Shown here: one piece after another, positions 1-11,119 of the stretch
How the letters are laid out: each line of letters opens with the position of its first letter
How positions within the stretch are numbered: position 1 is the first letter of the stretch
NCBI RefSeq assembly: GCF_023078335.1
Contig: NZ_CP095550.1
Coordinates: forward strand, 4,818,001-4,882,000
Direction: 5' to 3'
Length of the DNA: 64,000 nt
DNA from: Metabacillus endolithicus
GTDB lineage: Bacteria; Bacillota; Bacilli; Bacillales; Bacillaceae
Position numbers and translations under genes: made by a program
Notes under the pieces: generated by a model
The model's database searches: none
Seen by the model: the letters and a program-made list of their open reading frames with translations, nothing else
Told to the model about the DNA's origin: nothing

Positions 1-1
1 A

Positions 2-64
2 GGAAAACAAATGCAAGATAAATCCGGAGAACATGCCCAAGTTATCCAAACGAAGGGTGAATAA
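2..64 (+). CDS. sspN: Small acid-soluble spore protein SspN, 3' end only
   Basis: This is the C-terminal 20 codons of a gene that begins before the window, ending in QVIQTKGE. B. subtilis SspN ends almost identically, and in that species sspN lies directly upstream of tlp, as here. SspN is a minor spore-core protein made in the forespore. Only the tail is visible, so the call rests on the terminal motif and on synteny. Confidence 0.75.
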   Translation, partial: GKQMQDKSGEHAQVIQTKGE

Positions 65-161
65 GAACAAAAACGTGTTTAAAAACTCCTTCAATAAAGC
101 AGACTAACATTGTTTCTTTGCTTCAAGCATTGAATAACAACGATGAAAGGAAGGATACACG

Positions 162-404
162 ATGACAAAACATAACAAACCTAATCCAGATGACCGTTCT
201 GATAACGTAGAGAAATTACAGAGCATGGTGCAAAACACGATTGAAAATATTGAGGAAGCACAGGATTCCATGCAATTTGCAAATCAAGAGGAACGTGAAC
301 GCATTGAAGCTAAGAATCATCGTCGTGAAGAGAGCATTAATGCAATGCGTAATGAAATTAAAGATGAAGCACAAGCACGTGAAAATGGATATCGCTACGA
401 TCAA
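162..404 (+). CDS. tlp: Small acid-soluble spore protein Tlp (thioredoxin-like)
   Basis: An 81-residue, highly charged protein with no cysteine or membrane segment, rich in Glu, Asn and Arg and probably helical. It matches the Tlp family of spore-core proteins in length and in blocks such as KPNPDDRSDNVEKLQ and the NMRNE-like C-terminal region. It starts at ATG after a GAAAGGAAGG ribosome binding site and follows sspN, the known forespore-specific pair. The name Tlp is historical and does not imply redox activity. Confidence 0.9.
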
Positions 405-406
405 TA

Positions 407-440
407 AATAAATCAGGCTTTATGCCTGGTTTATTTTTTA
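407..440 (+). terminator. Rho-independent terminator after tlp
   Basis: An interrupted inverted repeat (AATAAATCAGGC with GCCTGGTTTATT) directly follows the tlp stop codon and ends in a run of T, as expected for an intrinsic terminator of the sspN-tlp unit. Confidence 0.8.
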
Positions 441-554
441 CGTCTTTTTCTGTGTTTTGATAGTCTTTATTAGACATACATTGTTGTTAAAGATATGATA
501 ATAATGTAAAACACTAATAAAATGGGCAGTGGCATAGCAAGGAGAGCGGATTAG

Positions 555-971
555 ATGCATGTAACAAAAGCGGAAATAGAAGTTAGATATGCAGAAACAG
601 ATCAAATGGGTGTAGTTTACCATGCAAATTATCTTATTTGGATGGAAGTGGGGAGAACAAAGTTAATTCAGGATTTAGGGTTTTCATATGCAGGTATGGA
701 AGATCAAGGAATCATTTCACCAGTCATTGATCTAGACATTTCTTATAAAAAACCATTAAGATATGGTGAAACAGCTACTATACATACATGGATTGAAGAA
801 TATAATGGCATAAAAAGTGTATATGGATACGAAATATATACTCCATCAGGAGAGCTGGCAGTTCAAGCAAAATCAAGCCATGTGTGTGTACAGAAGGACA
901 CCTTTAGACCAGTAAAGTTTCGTAAATTATTCCCAGAATGGCATGAAGCATACGAAAAGGCGAAAAGATAA
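555..971 (+). CDS. yneP: Acyl-CoA thioesterase, 4HBT hotdog family (YneP)
   Basis: A 138-residue single-domain hotdog-fold protein. The N-terminal motif YAETDQMGVVYHANYLIW is the 4HBT signature, with the catalytic-type Asp in ETDQMG. It probably hydrolyses acyl-CoA thioesters in the cytoplasm; the substrate is unknown. Its place after tlp and before yneQ matches B. subtilis yneP. Its stop codon overlaps the yneQ start (ATAATGG), indicating translational coupling. Confidence 0.88.
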   Translation: MHVTKAEIEVRYAETDQMGVVYHANYLIWMEVGRTKLIQDLGFSYAGMEDQGIISPVIDLDISYKKPLRYGETATIHTWIEEYNGIKSVYGYEIYTPSGELAVQAKSSHVCVQKDTFRPVKFRKLFPEWHEAYEKAKR

Positions 972-1273
972 TGGCTTTTGGTATTTCCCGTTCTGAATTA
1001 ACGAGATGGAAAGAAGAGGTTGAAAAAGGGGAAATCTCATTTTTAACACATTTCTGGCTTGATGAACGATTTCCTACCATACATTGCGTAACCAAAGTTG
1101 GATGTTCCGACATTAACAAGCTGAAAAATTGGGGAGCTTCTTTTGGATTAAAAACGGAATGGATTCACTTTTATAAAGAATATCCTCATTTTGATATTAT
1201 GGGGGAAACCCAATTAAGAATTTTAAAACATTATGGACTAAACGATCATATAGTGCGTTTTAAATTATCGTAA
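971..1273 (+). CDS. yneQ: Conserved hypothetical protein YneQ
   Basis: A 100-residue soluble protein in the position of B. subtilis yneQ, overlapping the end of yneP by one base. No catalytic motif is recognisable. The sequence is rich in aromatic residues (Trp, Phe, His) and has no signal peptide or membrane segment. Function is unknown. The identification rests on length and conserved order. Confidence 0.75.
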   Translation: MAFGISRSELTRWKEEVEKGEISFLTHFWLDERFPTIHCVTKVGCSDINKLKNWGASFGLKTEWIHFYKEYPHFDIMGETQLRILKHYGLNDHIVRFKLS

Positions 1274-1274
1274 A

Positions 1275-1305
1275 ACAAAGGGTCAAAGTATTTTTGACCC
1301 TTTGT
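1275..1305. terminator. Bidirectional terminator between yneQ and yneR
   Basis: A perfect inverted repeat (ACAAAGGGTCAAA and its complement) lies between the convergent genes yneQ (+) and yneR (-). It has a T-rich tail on the plus strand and an A-rich flank, so it can serve both. Confidence 0.85.
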
Positions 1306-1312
1306 CATTTTT

Positions 1313-1603
1313 TTAGCTATAGTGAAAAACAGGTTCTTCAGCCTTTTCATCTAAAACAACATCTAAATCATGATCATCAAAATACCATAAATCTCTATTT
1401 TCAACATAAAACGTTATACCTTGACTCTCAACGCTTGAACCAATTTCTTCAGGGTCTTGTTTGACGACTCCTAGTGAGAAGCCTTTCTGAACATTGCTAC
1501 ACCCACCATATCGCACAAAAAAGTGAACTTTATCACCTTTTTGAAGTTGCAATTCATTTATATACCAGCTTACGGCTTTATCTTCTATTGTAATCTTCAT
1601 CAT
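1313..1603 (-). CDS. yneR: HesB/IscA-like protein YneR
   Basis: A 96-residue protein of the HesB-like family, recognised by FVRYGGCSNVQKGFSLGV. Canonical A-type Fe-S carriers have three conserved cysteines, but only the one in GGCS is present here, so Fe-S carrier activity is doubtful. It starts at an ATG-ATG pair after AAGGAG. Its position opposite yneP-yneQ and beside plsY is the B. subtilis order. Confidence 0.85.
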   Translation of the reverse strand: MMKITIEDKAVSWYINELQLQKGDKVHFFVRYGGCSNVQKGFSLGVVKQDPEEIGSSVESQGITFYVENRDLWYFDDHDLDVVLDEKAEEPVFHYS

Positions 1604-1718
1604 CTACACTCCTTTTTCACCTACAAAATGCACTTATTATTATAAACTAGAAAAGATAATAGAGCTAATAATCGTGTTTAAGTTTACAAATAATTATGAG
1701 TAAGGACGATTAAGTAAG

Positions 1719-1749
1719 AAAGACCAATCTAATAGTAGGATTGGTCTTT
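1719..1749 (-). terminator. Terminator downstream of plsY
   Basis: AAAGACCAATC pairs perfectly with GATTGGTCTTT just past the plsY stop codon, with a T-rich run when read on the minus strand. Confidence 0.7.
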
Positions 1750-1759
1750 ACGCTTACTT

Positions 1760-2344
1760 TCAAAGCCATTTTACTTTTGGCTCAGTCTTGTTTAAAATTC
1801 TTTTAATATTCGCACGGTGACGATATACGACAAAGATCGTTAAAAGTGTAATAACGATAATAAGTGGAATATCCTTCGTAAAAATACTGTATACGATTCC
1901 GTATACACCTGCAAGCATAGAGGAAAGCGACACATACTTAGAAATGTATAATACAATAAAGAAGAATGCTAGCATTGTGATGAACATAAGTGGTACATAG
2001 CATAATAAAACACCACCTGAAGTAGCAACAGCTTTTCCACCTTTAAATTTCGCAAAAATGGGATATGTATGACCGATTACAGCAACTACACCTACTAGAA
2101 GCGGATGTAACCCATGTATATTAAATAAGTCTGGTAAAGCTGTAGCAAGCGTTCCCTTAAGGATATCAGCACTTGTCACAATGATTCCTGCTTTTATACC
2201 AAGTGTTCGAAATGTATTTGTACCACCGAGGTTTCCACTACCATGTTCGCGAATATCAATACCATACCCTAGTTTTCCAACTATAAGGCCTGAAGGAATG
2301 GAACCAAGCAAATAAGCTAAAATTAATATTAGGACTTCAATCAT
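1760..2344 (-). CDS. plsY: Acyl-phosphate:glycerol-3-phosphate acyltransferase PlsY
   Basis: PlsY transfers an acyl group from acyl-phosphate to glycerol-3-phosphate, the first step of phospholipid synthesis, in the cytoplasmic membrane. The 194-residue protein has about five membrane segments and the family motifs [22 protein letters not shown], and [19 protein letters not shown]. The open frame extends further upstream, but the start at 2344 is chosen because it follows AAAGGAG and begins [15 protein letters not shown], like the family. B. subtilis calls it yneS, in the same position. Confidence 0.93.
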   Translation of the reverse strand: MIEVLILILAYLLGSIPSGLIVGKLGYGIDIREHGSGNLGGTNTFRTLGIKAGIIVTSADILKGTLATALPDLFNIHGLHPLLVGVVAVIGHTYPIFAKFKGGKAVATSGGVLLCYVPLMFITMLAFFFIVLYISKYVSLSSMLAGVYGIVYSIFTKDIPLIIVITLLTIFVVYRHRANIKRILNKTEPKVKWL

Positions 2345-2562
2345 GTTTGTACTCCTTTGCATAATCTTCTTATATTCTATCATGAGAAAAGATAAAATCT
2401 CCATGAGAGAATAAAAAAACCTAAAAACTCTCATGTTAAAGTTATGTAAATGACCATTATAGTATAAGAAATATAAATTATTATCATTCAATATTTATTG
2501 TACATATCGTTTGTTAGAGGCGAATGAACTTGATATGATTAAGTAAAAAGGAGCTGGAAAAA

Positions 2563-2976
2563 ATGGCAATAGAATATCCAACTAGAGATGAGATTGGACA
2601 AATTTTAAAAAGTAGCAAAAAAATCGCAGTTGTTGGACTATCAGATAATCCAGAACGTACTTCATATATGGTTAGTAAGGCAATGCAGGATGCAGGTTAT
2701 GAAATAATTCCCGTCAATCCAACTGTAGATGAAGTTCTTGGACAAAAAGCAGTTGCAAACCTAACGGATATAAAAGAACATATCGATATTGTAAACGTTT
2801 TTAGGCGTTCAGAACATCTCCTTGATGTTGCAAAAGAATTTTTGAAAATCGATGCTGATGTTTTTTGGTCACAATTAGGGCTTGAAAATGAAGAAGCCTA
2901 TCATCTTCTAAAAGAAAACGATAAAACAGTTATCATGAATCGTTGTATTAAGGTTGAGCATGCTATGACAAAGTAA
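2563..2976 (+). CDS. yneT: CoA-binding domain protein YneT
   Basis: A 137-residue Rossmann-like protein of the CoA-binding family. The motif AVVGLSDNPERTSYMV near residues 23-38 is the nucleotide-binding loop, and VNPTVDEVLGQKAV follows. Substrate and function are unestablished. It starts at ATG after AAAAGGAG and sits between plsY and parE as in B. subtilis. Confidence 0.87.
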   Translation: MAIEYPTRDEIGQILKSSKKIAVVGLSDNPERTSYMVSKAMQDAGYEIIPVNPTVDEVLGQKAVANLTDIKEHIDIVNVFRRSEHLLDVAKEFLKIDADVFWSQLGLENEEAYHLLKENDKTVIMNRCIKVEHAMTK

Positions 2977-2993
2977 TATTAGAGTATTATTTG

Positions 2994-3022
2994 AAAAATC
3001 CTTGTAAAAACAAGGATTTTTT
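2994..3022 (+). terminator. Terminator after yneT
   Basis: AAAAATCCTTG and CAAGGATTTTTT form a hairpin with a short A-rich loop and a T run, separating yneT from parE. Confidence 0.85.
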
Positions 3023-3149
3023 CCTTTATTACACGAATAATGTTTCCTAAAACCAAATTACCATATACAATAAAGCATGGATATAAGCTAATTTACAGTA
3101 ATAATCAGCAGTAAAAACTTTTACTTGATTTTCTTTTGCTTAGTGGGGG

Positions 3150-3178
3150 TTGTCGATCTGCAAATTATTGTATAAAAT
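3150..3178 (+). promoter_or_regulatory. Possible sigma-A promoter for parE-parC
   Basis: TTGTCG, a 17-base spacer and TAAAAT lie about 65 bases before the TTG start of parE. The -35 is imperfect, so this is the best visible candidate rather than a firm assignment. Confidence 0.4.
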
Positions 3179-3242
3179 ACTAAAACATGCGTTCTAACTA
3201 AGAATAGGATTTATTGTGTGTCATTGAAAGGGGTTTAGTCGC

Positions 3243-5211
<1,969 letters not shown>

Positions 5212-5214
5212 AAT

Positions 5215-7653
5215 TTGGCAGATTCAGTAGAGATTTTTCGAGATTTACCTCTTGAAGATGTGCTTGGTGACCGTTTTGGGCGATATAGTAAGTACATTAT
5301 TCAAGATCGTGCGTTACCTGATGCACGTGACGGATTAAAACCTGTACAGCGAAGAATTTTATATGCTATGCATGTTGACGGGAACACAAATGATAAAAAC
5401 TATCGTAAATCAGCAAAAACAGTCGGAAACGTAATTGGTAACTATCATCCCCATGGTGATACATCAGTATATGATGCAATGGTTCGTATGAGTCAGGATT
5501 GGAAAGTTCGTAACCTTCTTATCCAGATGCATGGAAACAATGGAAGTATAGATGGTGACCCTCCGGCGGCAATGCGTTATACAGAAGCAAGATTATCTGC
5601 AATAGCTTCTGAACTTTTACGTGATATAGAAAAGGAAACTGTTGAGTTTGTCCCAAACTTTGATGACACAAGTAAGGAGCCTTTAGTGCTCCCAGCTATG
5701 TTTCCGAATCTACTCGTAAATGGGTCAACCGGTATTTCTGCAGGTTATGCAACAGAAATTCCTCCACATCACCTAGGTGAAGTGATTGATGCTGTTATAA
5801 AACGAATGGAAAAACCAAATTGTACGGTTGATGAATTAATGACCTTGATTAAAGGTCCGGATTTTCCTACAGGTGGAATCATTCAAGGTGTTGAAGGTAT
5901 AAAAAAGGCCTATGAAACAGGTAAAGGCAAGATTATTGTCCGTGGGAAAGCAGAAATTGAAGAAATTCGCGGTGGAAAACAGCAAATTTCCATTTCAGAA
6001 ATTCCTTTTGAGGTCAATAAGGCGAATCTTGTTAAACGGATGGATGAGTTTCGCATTGAGCGTAAAGTTGAAGGAATTGCAGAAGTACGTGATGAAACAG
6101 ATCGTACAGGACTGCGTATCGTAATCGAACTGAAAAAGGATGCTAATGCAGAAGGGGTACTAAACTATTTATACAAAAATAGTGACCTCCAAATAACGTA
6201 TAACTTTAATATGGTGGCGATTTATAATCGTCGTCCGACGTTGATGAGTTTGCCTTCCATCTTAGATGCTTATATTGGTCATCAAAAAGAAGTAGTAACA
6301 AACCGTTCGAAATACGAACTTCGTAAAGCTCGCGAACGTCAGCATATTGTTGAAGGTTTAATCAAAGCATTATCGATATTAGATGAAGTAATTGCAACAA
6401 TTCGTGCTTCGAAAGATAAGCGTGATGCAAAGGATAACTTGATTCAAAAGTATGAATTTACTGAAGCTCAAGCAGAAGCGATCGTTTCGTTACAACTTTA
6501 TCGTTTAACGAATACAGATATAACGGCGTTAAGAAATGAATCAGAAGAACTAGCTTTAAAGATAGAAGAATTATCAAGCATTCTAAATGATGAAAATGTT
6601 TTATTAAAAGTGATAAAGACAGATTTGAAAAAAGTGAAAAAAACATATGCAGATGACCGTCGTTCAGTCATTGAAGCTGAAATTGAAGAAATTAAGATAA
6701 ATCTTGAGGTGATGATTGCCTCTGAAGATGTAATTGTAACGGTTACAAAGGATGGCTATGTGAAGAGAACGAGTCAACGCTCATATGCAGCATCGAACGG
6801 TCAGGATTTTGGAATGAAAGAAACCGACCGATTGCTTACTAAACTTGACATTAATACAACAGAAGTTGTGCTGTTGTTTACGAATAAAGGAAATTATCTG
6901 TACTGTCCTGTACATGAACTTCCAGACATCCGTTGGAAAGATCTTGGTCAACATATAGCCAATATTATTCCGATAGAACGGGATGAAGAAATTTTAAAGG
7001 CAATACCAGTTAAAAACTTTGAGGAACCACTCTTTGTCACTTTCATTACAAAGCATGGTATGGTGAAAAAGTCAGAGCTTAGTCAATATAAAGCCCAACG
7101 ATATTCGAAGCCTTTAGTCGCTGTTAACTTAAAAGGTGATGACATTGTTGTAGATGTTCATATCACTAGTGGGAAAGATGATTTATTCCTTGTGACTCAT
7201 TTAGGTTATGGATTGTGGTTTGCTGAAGAAGAAGTGAATATTGTAGGTCCACGTGCTGCAGGAGTTAAGGGAATTAACTTAAAGCCGGAGGACTATGTTG
7301 TTAGCGGAAATGTATTAAAACCAGATCAAAAGGCATTTTTAGTCATTGCAACTCAAAGAGGAGCAGTTAAGAAGATGTCGATCAATGACTTTGAGAAGTC
7401 ATCTCGTGCAAAACGTGGCCTCATTATGCTTCGAGAACTTAAAAACAATCCTCATCGAATTATTGGGGGAGCAATTGTTTATAATCAAGAAGAGTTCTTC
7501 TTGGAATCACAACAGGGTGTAGTTGAAAGTATTAATGTGTCAACGCTACGGGCAAATGACCGTTATAGCAATGGCTCATTTATCTTAGATGAACAAGATG
7601 CAGGTTCTGTAACCGAGGTGTGGATAAAAGACGCTGAGGAAAAAGAGAGCTAA
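5215..7653 (+). CDS. parC: DNA topoisomerase IV subunit A ParC
   Basis: The breakage-reunion subunit of topoisomerase IV. The 812-residue frame is intact. The N-terminal half carries the GyrA/ParC quinolone-resistance region (HPHGDTSVYDAMVRM) and the active-site Tyr context AAMRYTEARL. The C-terminal half has the beta-pinwheel repeats. It starts at TTG only three bases after the parE stop, behind GAGGAGG, so the two subunits are co-translated. Confidence 0.95.
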   Translation: MADSVEIFRDLPLEDVLGDRFGRYSKYIIQDRALPDARDGLKPVQRRILYAMHVDGNTNDKNYRKSAKTVGNVIGNYHPHGDTSVYDAMVRMSQDWKVRNLLIQMHGNNGSIDGDPPAAMRYTEARLSAIASELLRDIEKETVEFVPNFDDTSKEPLVLPAMFPNLLVNGSTGISAGYATEIPPHHLGEVIDAVIKRMEKPNCTVDELMTLIKGPDFPTGGIIQGVEGIKKAYETGKGKIIVRGKAEIEEIRGGKQQISISEIPFEVNKANLVKRMDEFRIERKVEGIAEVRDETDRTGLRIVIELKKDANAEGVLNYLYKNSDLQITYNFNMVAIYNRRPTLMSLPSILDAYIGHQKEVVTNRSKYELRKARERQHIVEGLIKALSILDEVIATIRASKDKRDAKDNLIQKYEFTEAQAEAIVSLQLYRLTNTDITALRNESEELALKIEELSSILNDENVLLKVIKTDLKKVKKTYADDRRSVIEAEIEEIKINLEVMIASEDVIVTVTKDGYVKRTSQRSYAASNGQDFGMKETDRLLTKLDINTTEVVLLFTNKGNYLYCPVHELPDIRWKDLGQHIANIIPIERDEEILKAIPVKNFEEPLFVTFITKHGMVKKSELSQYKAQRYSKPLVAVNLKGDDIVVDVHITSGKDDLFLVTHLGYGLWFAEEEVNIVGPRAAGVKGINLKPEDYVVSGNVLKPDQKAFLVIATQRGAVKKMSINDFEKSSRAKRGLIMLRELKNNPHRIIGGAIVYNQEEFFLESQQGVVESINVSTLRANDRYSNGSFILDEQDAGSVTEVWIKDAEEKES

Positions 7654-7660
7654 TAAATAA

Positions 7661-7687
7661 AGAGGCTGACCAGATTGGTCGCCCTCT
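7661..7687. terminator. Terminator between parC and the small minus-strand gene
   Basis: A 12-base-pair stem with one mismatch (AGAGGCTGACCA with TGGTCGCCCTCT) and a three-base loop is followed by a T-rich stretch. It lies between convergent genes. Confidence 0.75.
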
Positions 7688-7693
7688 ATTGCA

Positions 7694-7813
7694 TTATTTT
7701 TTATTAAAATAATCTGTAAAAGCATGTAGGATTTCAATACCTTGATATGTGAACAAACTAAGAGCAGTAATTGAAAACATAACAACTGGAATCATTCTTA
7801 ACCAAAACATCAT
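7694..7813 (-). CDS. Small single-span membrane protein, 39 residues
   Basis: The frame encodes MMFWLRMIPVVMFSITALS and then a polar C-terminus ending FNKK. There is one clear hydrophobic segment (about residues 4-21) and a positively charged end. A strong TTGGAGG site precedes the ATG by a normal distance, which is the main reason to accept it. It resembles the many short membrane peptides of Bacillus. I cannot name a family or function. Confidence 0.6.
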   Translation of the reverse strand: MMFWLRMIPVVMFSITALSLFTYQGIEILHAFTDYFNKK

Positions 7814-7836
7814 TTATAAAACCTCCAATTTTTGTT

Positions 7837-8190
7837 TTATACTAATAAGGTGGGTTTAAATAAATGATTTTTTGAAAAGTATGAGGATTGGTAATAAACA
7901 GCGTATAAAAATGGTCTTAATTGCTGTCTATGTGTTAACAATTGACCAAATAAAAACATTGTAATAGCAATAACTAAAACAATGTAAGCTGTATCTACTG
8001 AGCGAAATTGGTCAAAGTGCTTCTGATCTTCCTCGACAATCAGTACTCCGGCAGTTGCTTCATTCTCAACAGCAATTAATTTTCCTTGATTTGTAGGATG
8101 ATGGTAGGTCGTAGACATTGAAACAAGTTGGAAGCCAGAAAGAAAGATTAATAGCACCATAAATGACTTTATTAGCAATAGATGTTTCAA
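7837..8190 (-). CDS. Hypothetical membrane protein, 117 residues
   Basis: An N-terminal hydrophobic segment (about residues 4-23, signal anchor or signal peptide) is followed by an extracytoplasmic polar region and a second membrane segment (about residues 67-85, TAYIVLVIAITMFLFGQLL), then a basic tail. The start follows AAGGGGGAG. No family is recognised. Two spans and short length suggest a membrane accessory protein, but this is only topology. Confidence 0.6.
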   Translation of the reverse strand: MKHLLLIKSFMVLLIFLSGFQLVSMSTTYHHPTNQGKLIAVENEATAGVLIVEEDQKHFDQFRSVDTAYIVLVIAITMFLFGQLLTHRQQLRPFLYAVYYQSSYFSKNHLFKPTLLV

Positions 8191-8406
8191 TTGTCTCCCC
8201 CTTTGCTGTTTGATAGATAATATCTTAAACCTTTTTTATTCATTTGAAAAGAGATTTGTTTATCTTAATTGATCAGATTTTGACGAAAATTAAATGTAAG
8301 TGTTACCAACTAGCTTTAGATAAGTCCAGGTATATTTTTAAGTCTGTTCATATTTATATTTGCTATTTCTATATAACGACAAGATGGAAATAAGAGGAGT
8401 GTAATC

Positions 8407-8733
8407 ATGAAAGTAAATATTTTTGTAGTGTCGGTCTGCTTATTAGCATGTTCTCTCTTAGTAAGTAGTTTCATCATTTCTAATGCAATAACAAATTCCT
8501 ATGGAGGGAAGAAAGGTAAAGAAGAAGTTTATTCAGATCATGCTCTTATGACAAAAAATGATCTTGAGGTTTATCTTGGATTAACAGACGAAGAGGTATC
8601 TAGATTACTTCCGAAAGCGGAAGATGACGTAACGGCAAGTGAGATCCCTTATTTACTTATAGGAGATACATATTATTTTCCTGCAAAAGCCATTGACAAG
8701 TGGTTACAAGAAACAGAAGCGAGGCACTTTTAA
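8407..8733 (+). CDS. Membrane-anchored excisionase-like helix-turn-helix protein
   Basis: A 108-residue protein with a hydrophobic N-terminal segment (about residues 4-27) followed by a soluble domain. LMTKNDLEVYLGLTDEEVSRLL, PYLLIGDTYYFPAKAIDKWL resembles the excisionase/MerR-type winged HTH (helix-turn, wing with F-P-x-x-A-I-D-x-W). A membrane anchor on such a domain is unusual. If the anchor is a signal peptide, the domain would lie outside the cell and could not bind DNA. It starts at ATG after AAGAGGAG. Confidence 0.55.
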   Translation: MKVNIFVVSVCLLACSLLVSSFIISNAITNSYGGKKGKEEVYSDHALMTKNDLEVYLGLTDEEVSRLLPKAEDDVTASEIPYLLIGDTYYFPAKAIDKWLQETEARHF

Positions 8734-8865
8734 AACATTCATTCTTTGTATAATATTTCCTGAAACTGAAAGGGTTTTTTCTTTTTCTGTTGAATTAAGC
8801 GTTGTGGGTATAAATGAATGAATGTTGTTTAATGCTTTTAACAACTAGAAAAAGAGGTTTATATA

Positions 8866-10481
8866 ATGAAAATAAGAAATAAGTGGGTTCGAATGTCAAA
8901 GGTCTTGTTATTATTTTTTTCTATATTTATAAGGATTTACTGGTTTAAACTGAGGCAAAGATCTGAACAAGAATGGGATTTGTTATGGGAGAAGATTGGC
9001 GGAGATTTTCGAAAAACACTTTTTGAATTAGAGGGTTTACTTATAAAAGTTGGTCAAATATTAAGTATTCGTACTGATTTACTTCCTCATTCCTTTATAA
9101 AGCAAATTCAGGATTTAACTGATAAAGTACCTCCCTCAGAATGGAAAGAGATTAAAGCTGTGATTGAAGGAGAATGGGGATGCGAACTTAATAAAAACCT
9201 ACATTCAATAGAGAAAGCCTCAATTGCATCTGCATCAATAGGGGAAGTGTACCAAGCAGTTTTAAATAATGGAGAAAAAGTCGCAATAAAAGTACAAAGA
9301 CCCCAGATTCAGTCTATTGTTTCAATTGATTTTCGCACATTAGGAATTATTATATGGTTTGCGGATCGTTTTGTTCCGGTTCCCAAGGGGTTTATTAATT
9401 TTCAAGTGTTATATAAGGAATTAAAACATGTGATTGAACAAGAGCTTGATTTTCAAAAAGAAATGAACTCATTACTATTCTTTAAAGAAAGATTTAAAGA
9501 ATATGATGATGTGAAAATTCCACATGTTTATTCTGATCTTTGTACATCAAAAATTATCGTTATGGAATGGGTTGAAGGGGTAAGGTTAACTAACGATAAA
9601 GCTCTTGAAACGTTAGAGTTAAGTCGTGAAAAGCTTGCACAACGACTTCTTAAGATTTTCCTTCCTCAATGGCTCGAGCCTGGAATATTTCACGCCGACC
9701 CACATCCGGGAAATATCCTCATTGCTAAGGATGGACAAGTAATTTTATTAGATTTTGGAATGGTGGGGGAAATAACTAAAAAAGATGCTTCATATTTTCA
9801 AAGTTTAATTGGAAGCTTACTTGCAAAGGATTACTCTAAAGCAGTAGAATGCTTATCACAATTAGGATTTCTACACCCTCAAGCTGACTTTAGAACAATG
9901 GAAAAACTACTTGCTGAATTAGTTTCCTTTGATACAGCTACTTTAAAAGAAACAGATTTAATTCAATTGAAAATGGAAATGAATGATATGATTCAAGCAC
10001 TACCTATTCAGGTTCCAACAAGGTTTATTTTTCTGGGTCGATCAGTTGTAACAATTGAAGGAATTCTTCGTCAAGTTGCACCTGAAGCAGAAATTTTAGA
10101 ATTAGGAAGACCTGTTTTTATGAGGTGGTTACAAAAGCAAGGTAATTCTAAATGGACGTTTCTCTGGCAATGGGCTAATCTCAGCCTGTTTTTAAGGTCG
10201 TCCATTCTGTAAATGAGTTTTTACGACTACCTCAAAAATTAGAGTCAATAAAGGAAAAGGAGCAGAGAAGACATTTCCAGTTTGTTATATTTGAAAATAA
10301 TAAAAAACAATTTTTTCTACTACTACTAATAGGCTTGATCGGATTCTGTTTGGGATTATATAGCGGACAATCTGTTATTTGGCAATTATCTACAGCTATT
10401 GGGTTCATATCGATTATTGGGTACTTCATTTGTAGTTTTAAACAGAAAAAATGGATGAAATATATGCAGGAACGAAAATGA
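8866..10481 (+). CDS. AarF/UbiB/ABC1 atypical kinase family protein (one apparent frameshift)
   Basis: UbiB-family atypical protein-kinase-like ATPases act at membranes, often linked to quinone metabolism. Visible motifs are KVGQ (the KxGQ motif in LIKVGQILSIRTDLLP), the Ala-rich nucleotide loop ASASIGEVY, VAIKVQRP with the ATP-site Lys, ADPHPGNIL and LLDFGMVGE. The frame closes at 10212, but the next frame continues without break to 10481 with a matching C-terminal domain of two membrane segments (FFLLLLIGLIGFCLGL and AIGFISIIGYFI). One missing A near 10195 explains this. Corrected length is 538 residues, normal for the family. Confidence 0.85.
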
Positions 10482-10506
10482 ATGAAATTGACATGTTTAA
10501 AAGTAA

Positions 10507-10538
10507 AAGTATACATTCTTCTAGAGTGTATACTCTTT
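10507..10538 (+). terminator. Terminator after the UbiB-family gene
   Basis: AGTATACA and TGTATACT form an exact eight-base-pair stem followed by CTTTTT, 26 bases after the frameshift-corrected stop. Confidence 0.8.
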
Positions 10539-10633
10539 TTAATTCAAGGATATTAAAAGGTGTATATAGGATTCCTCTTAATGGTTAAACTGTTATCTGG
10601 ATATATCGGTAGTTTTAATTGAGGAGGAAAAGG

Positions 10634-11119
10634 ATGTTTTCTGATTTCAATAAATATTTATCACGAAATCTATGGTCTGGTTTTTTATTTGGAATAGGTT
10701 TAGCAGCCTTTATTGATGAAACTGTGTTTCATCAACTTTTGCGTTGGCATCATTTTTATGATCGATCAACAACAGATGTTGGACTAATATCTGATGGACT
10801 TTTTCATGCATTTAGTTGGTTTGCTACAATTTGGGGTTTGTTTATGCTTGCCGATCTTCGAAGAAAACAAGGATTTTGGTTTAAAAGGTGGTGGGGAGGT
10901 ATGCTTGTAGGTTCCGGTGGATTTCAACTTTACGATGGGATTATTCAACACAAATTAATGAGAATTCATCAGATTCGCTATGTAGAAAATATTCTTCCTT
11001 ATGATTTGATTTGGAACATAATAGCCGCAATCATGATTTTAGTTGGCTGTATCCTTTTGTTTCAAACAAAAAAACATGAGATAAAAAGCAAGGAAATGGA
11101 TGCTATATATGAACAATAA
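10634..11119 (+). CDS. DUF2243 family membrane protein
   Basis: A 161-residue, four-span membrane protein with the family features GLAAFIDETVFHQLLRWHHFYDR, SDGLFHAF and a GGFQLYDGIIQHK segment rich in histidine. Function is unknown; members commonly sit beside a CtaG-type cytochrome oxidase assembly gene, as here. The frame opens at a TTG at 10619, but ATG 10634 is preferred because GAGGAGG lies just ahead. It overlaps the next gene by a few bases. Confidence 0.82.
   Translation: MFSDFNKYLSRNLWSGFLFGIGLAAFIDETVFHQLLRWHHFYDRSTTDVGLISDGLFHAFSWFATIWGLFMLADLRRKQGFWFKRWWGGMLVGSGGFQLYDGIIQHKLMRIHQIRYVENILPYDLIWNIIAAIMILVGCILLFQTKKHEIKSKEMDAIYEQ

Noticed and set aside
8734..8865. Terminator after the excisionase-like gene
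   Set aside because: A T-rich stretch exists, but no stem of convincing length precedes it.
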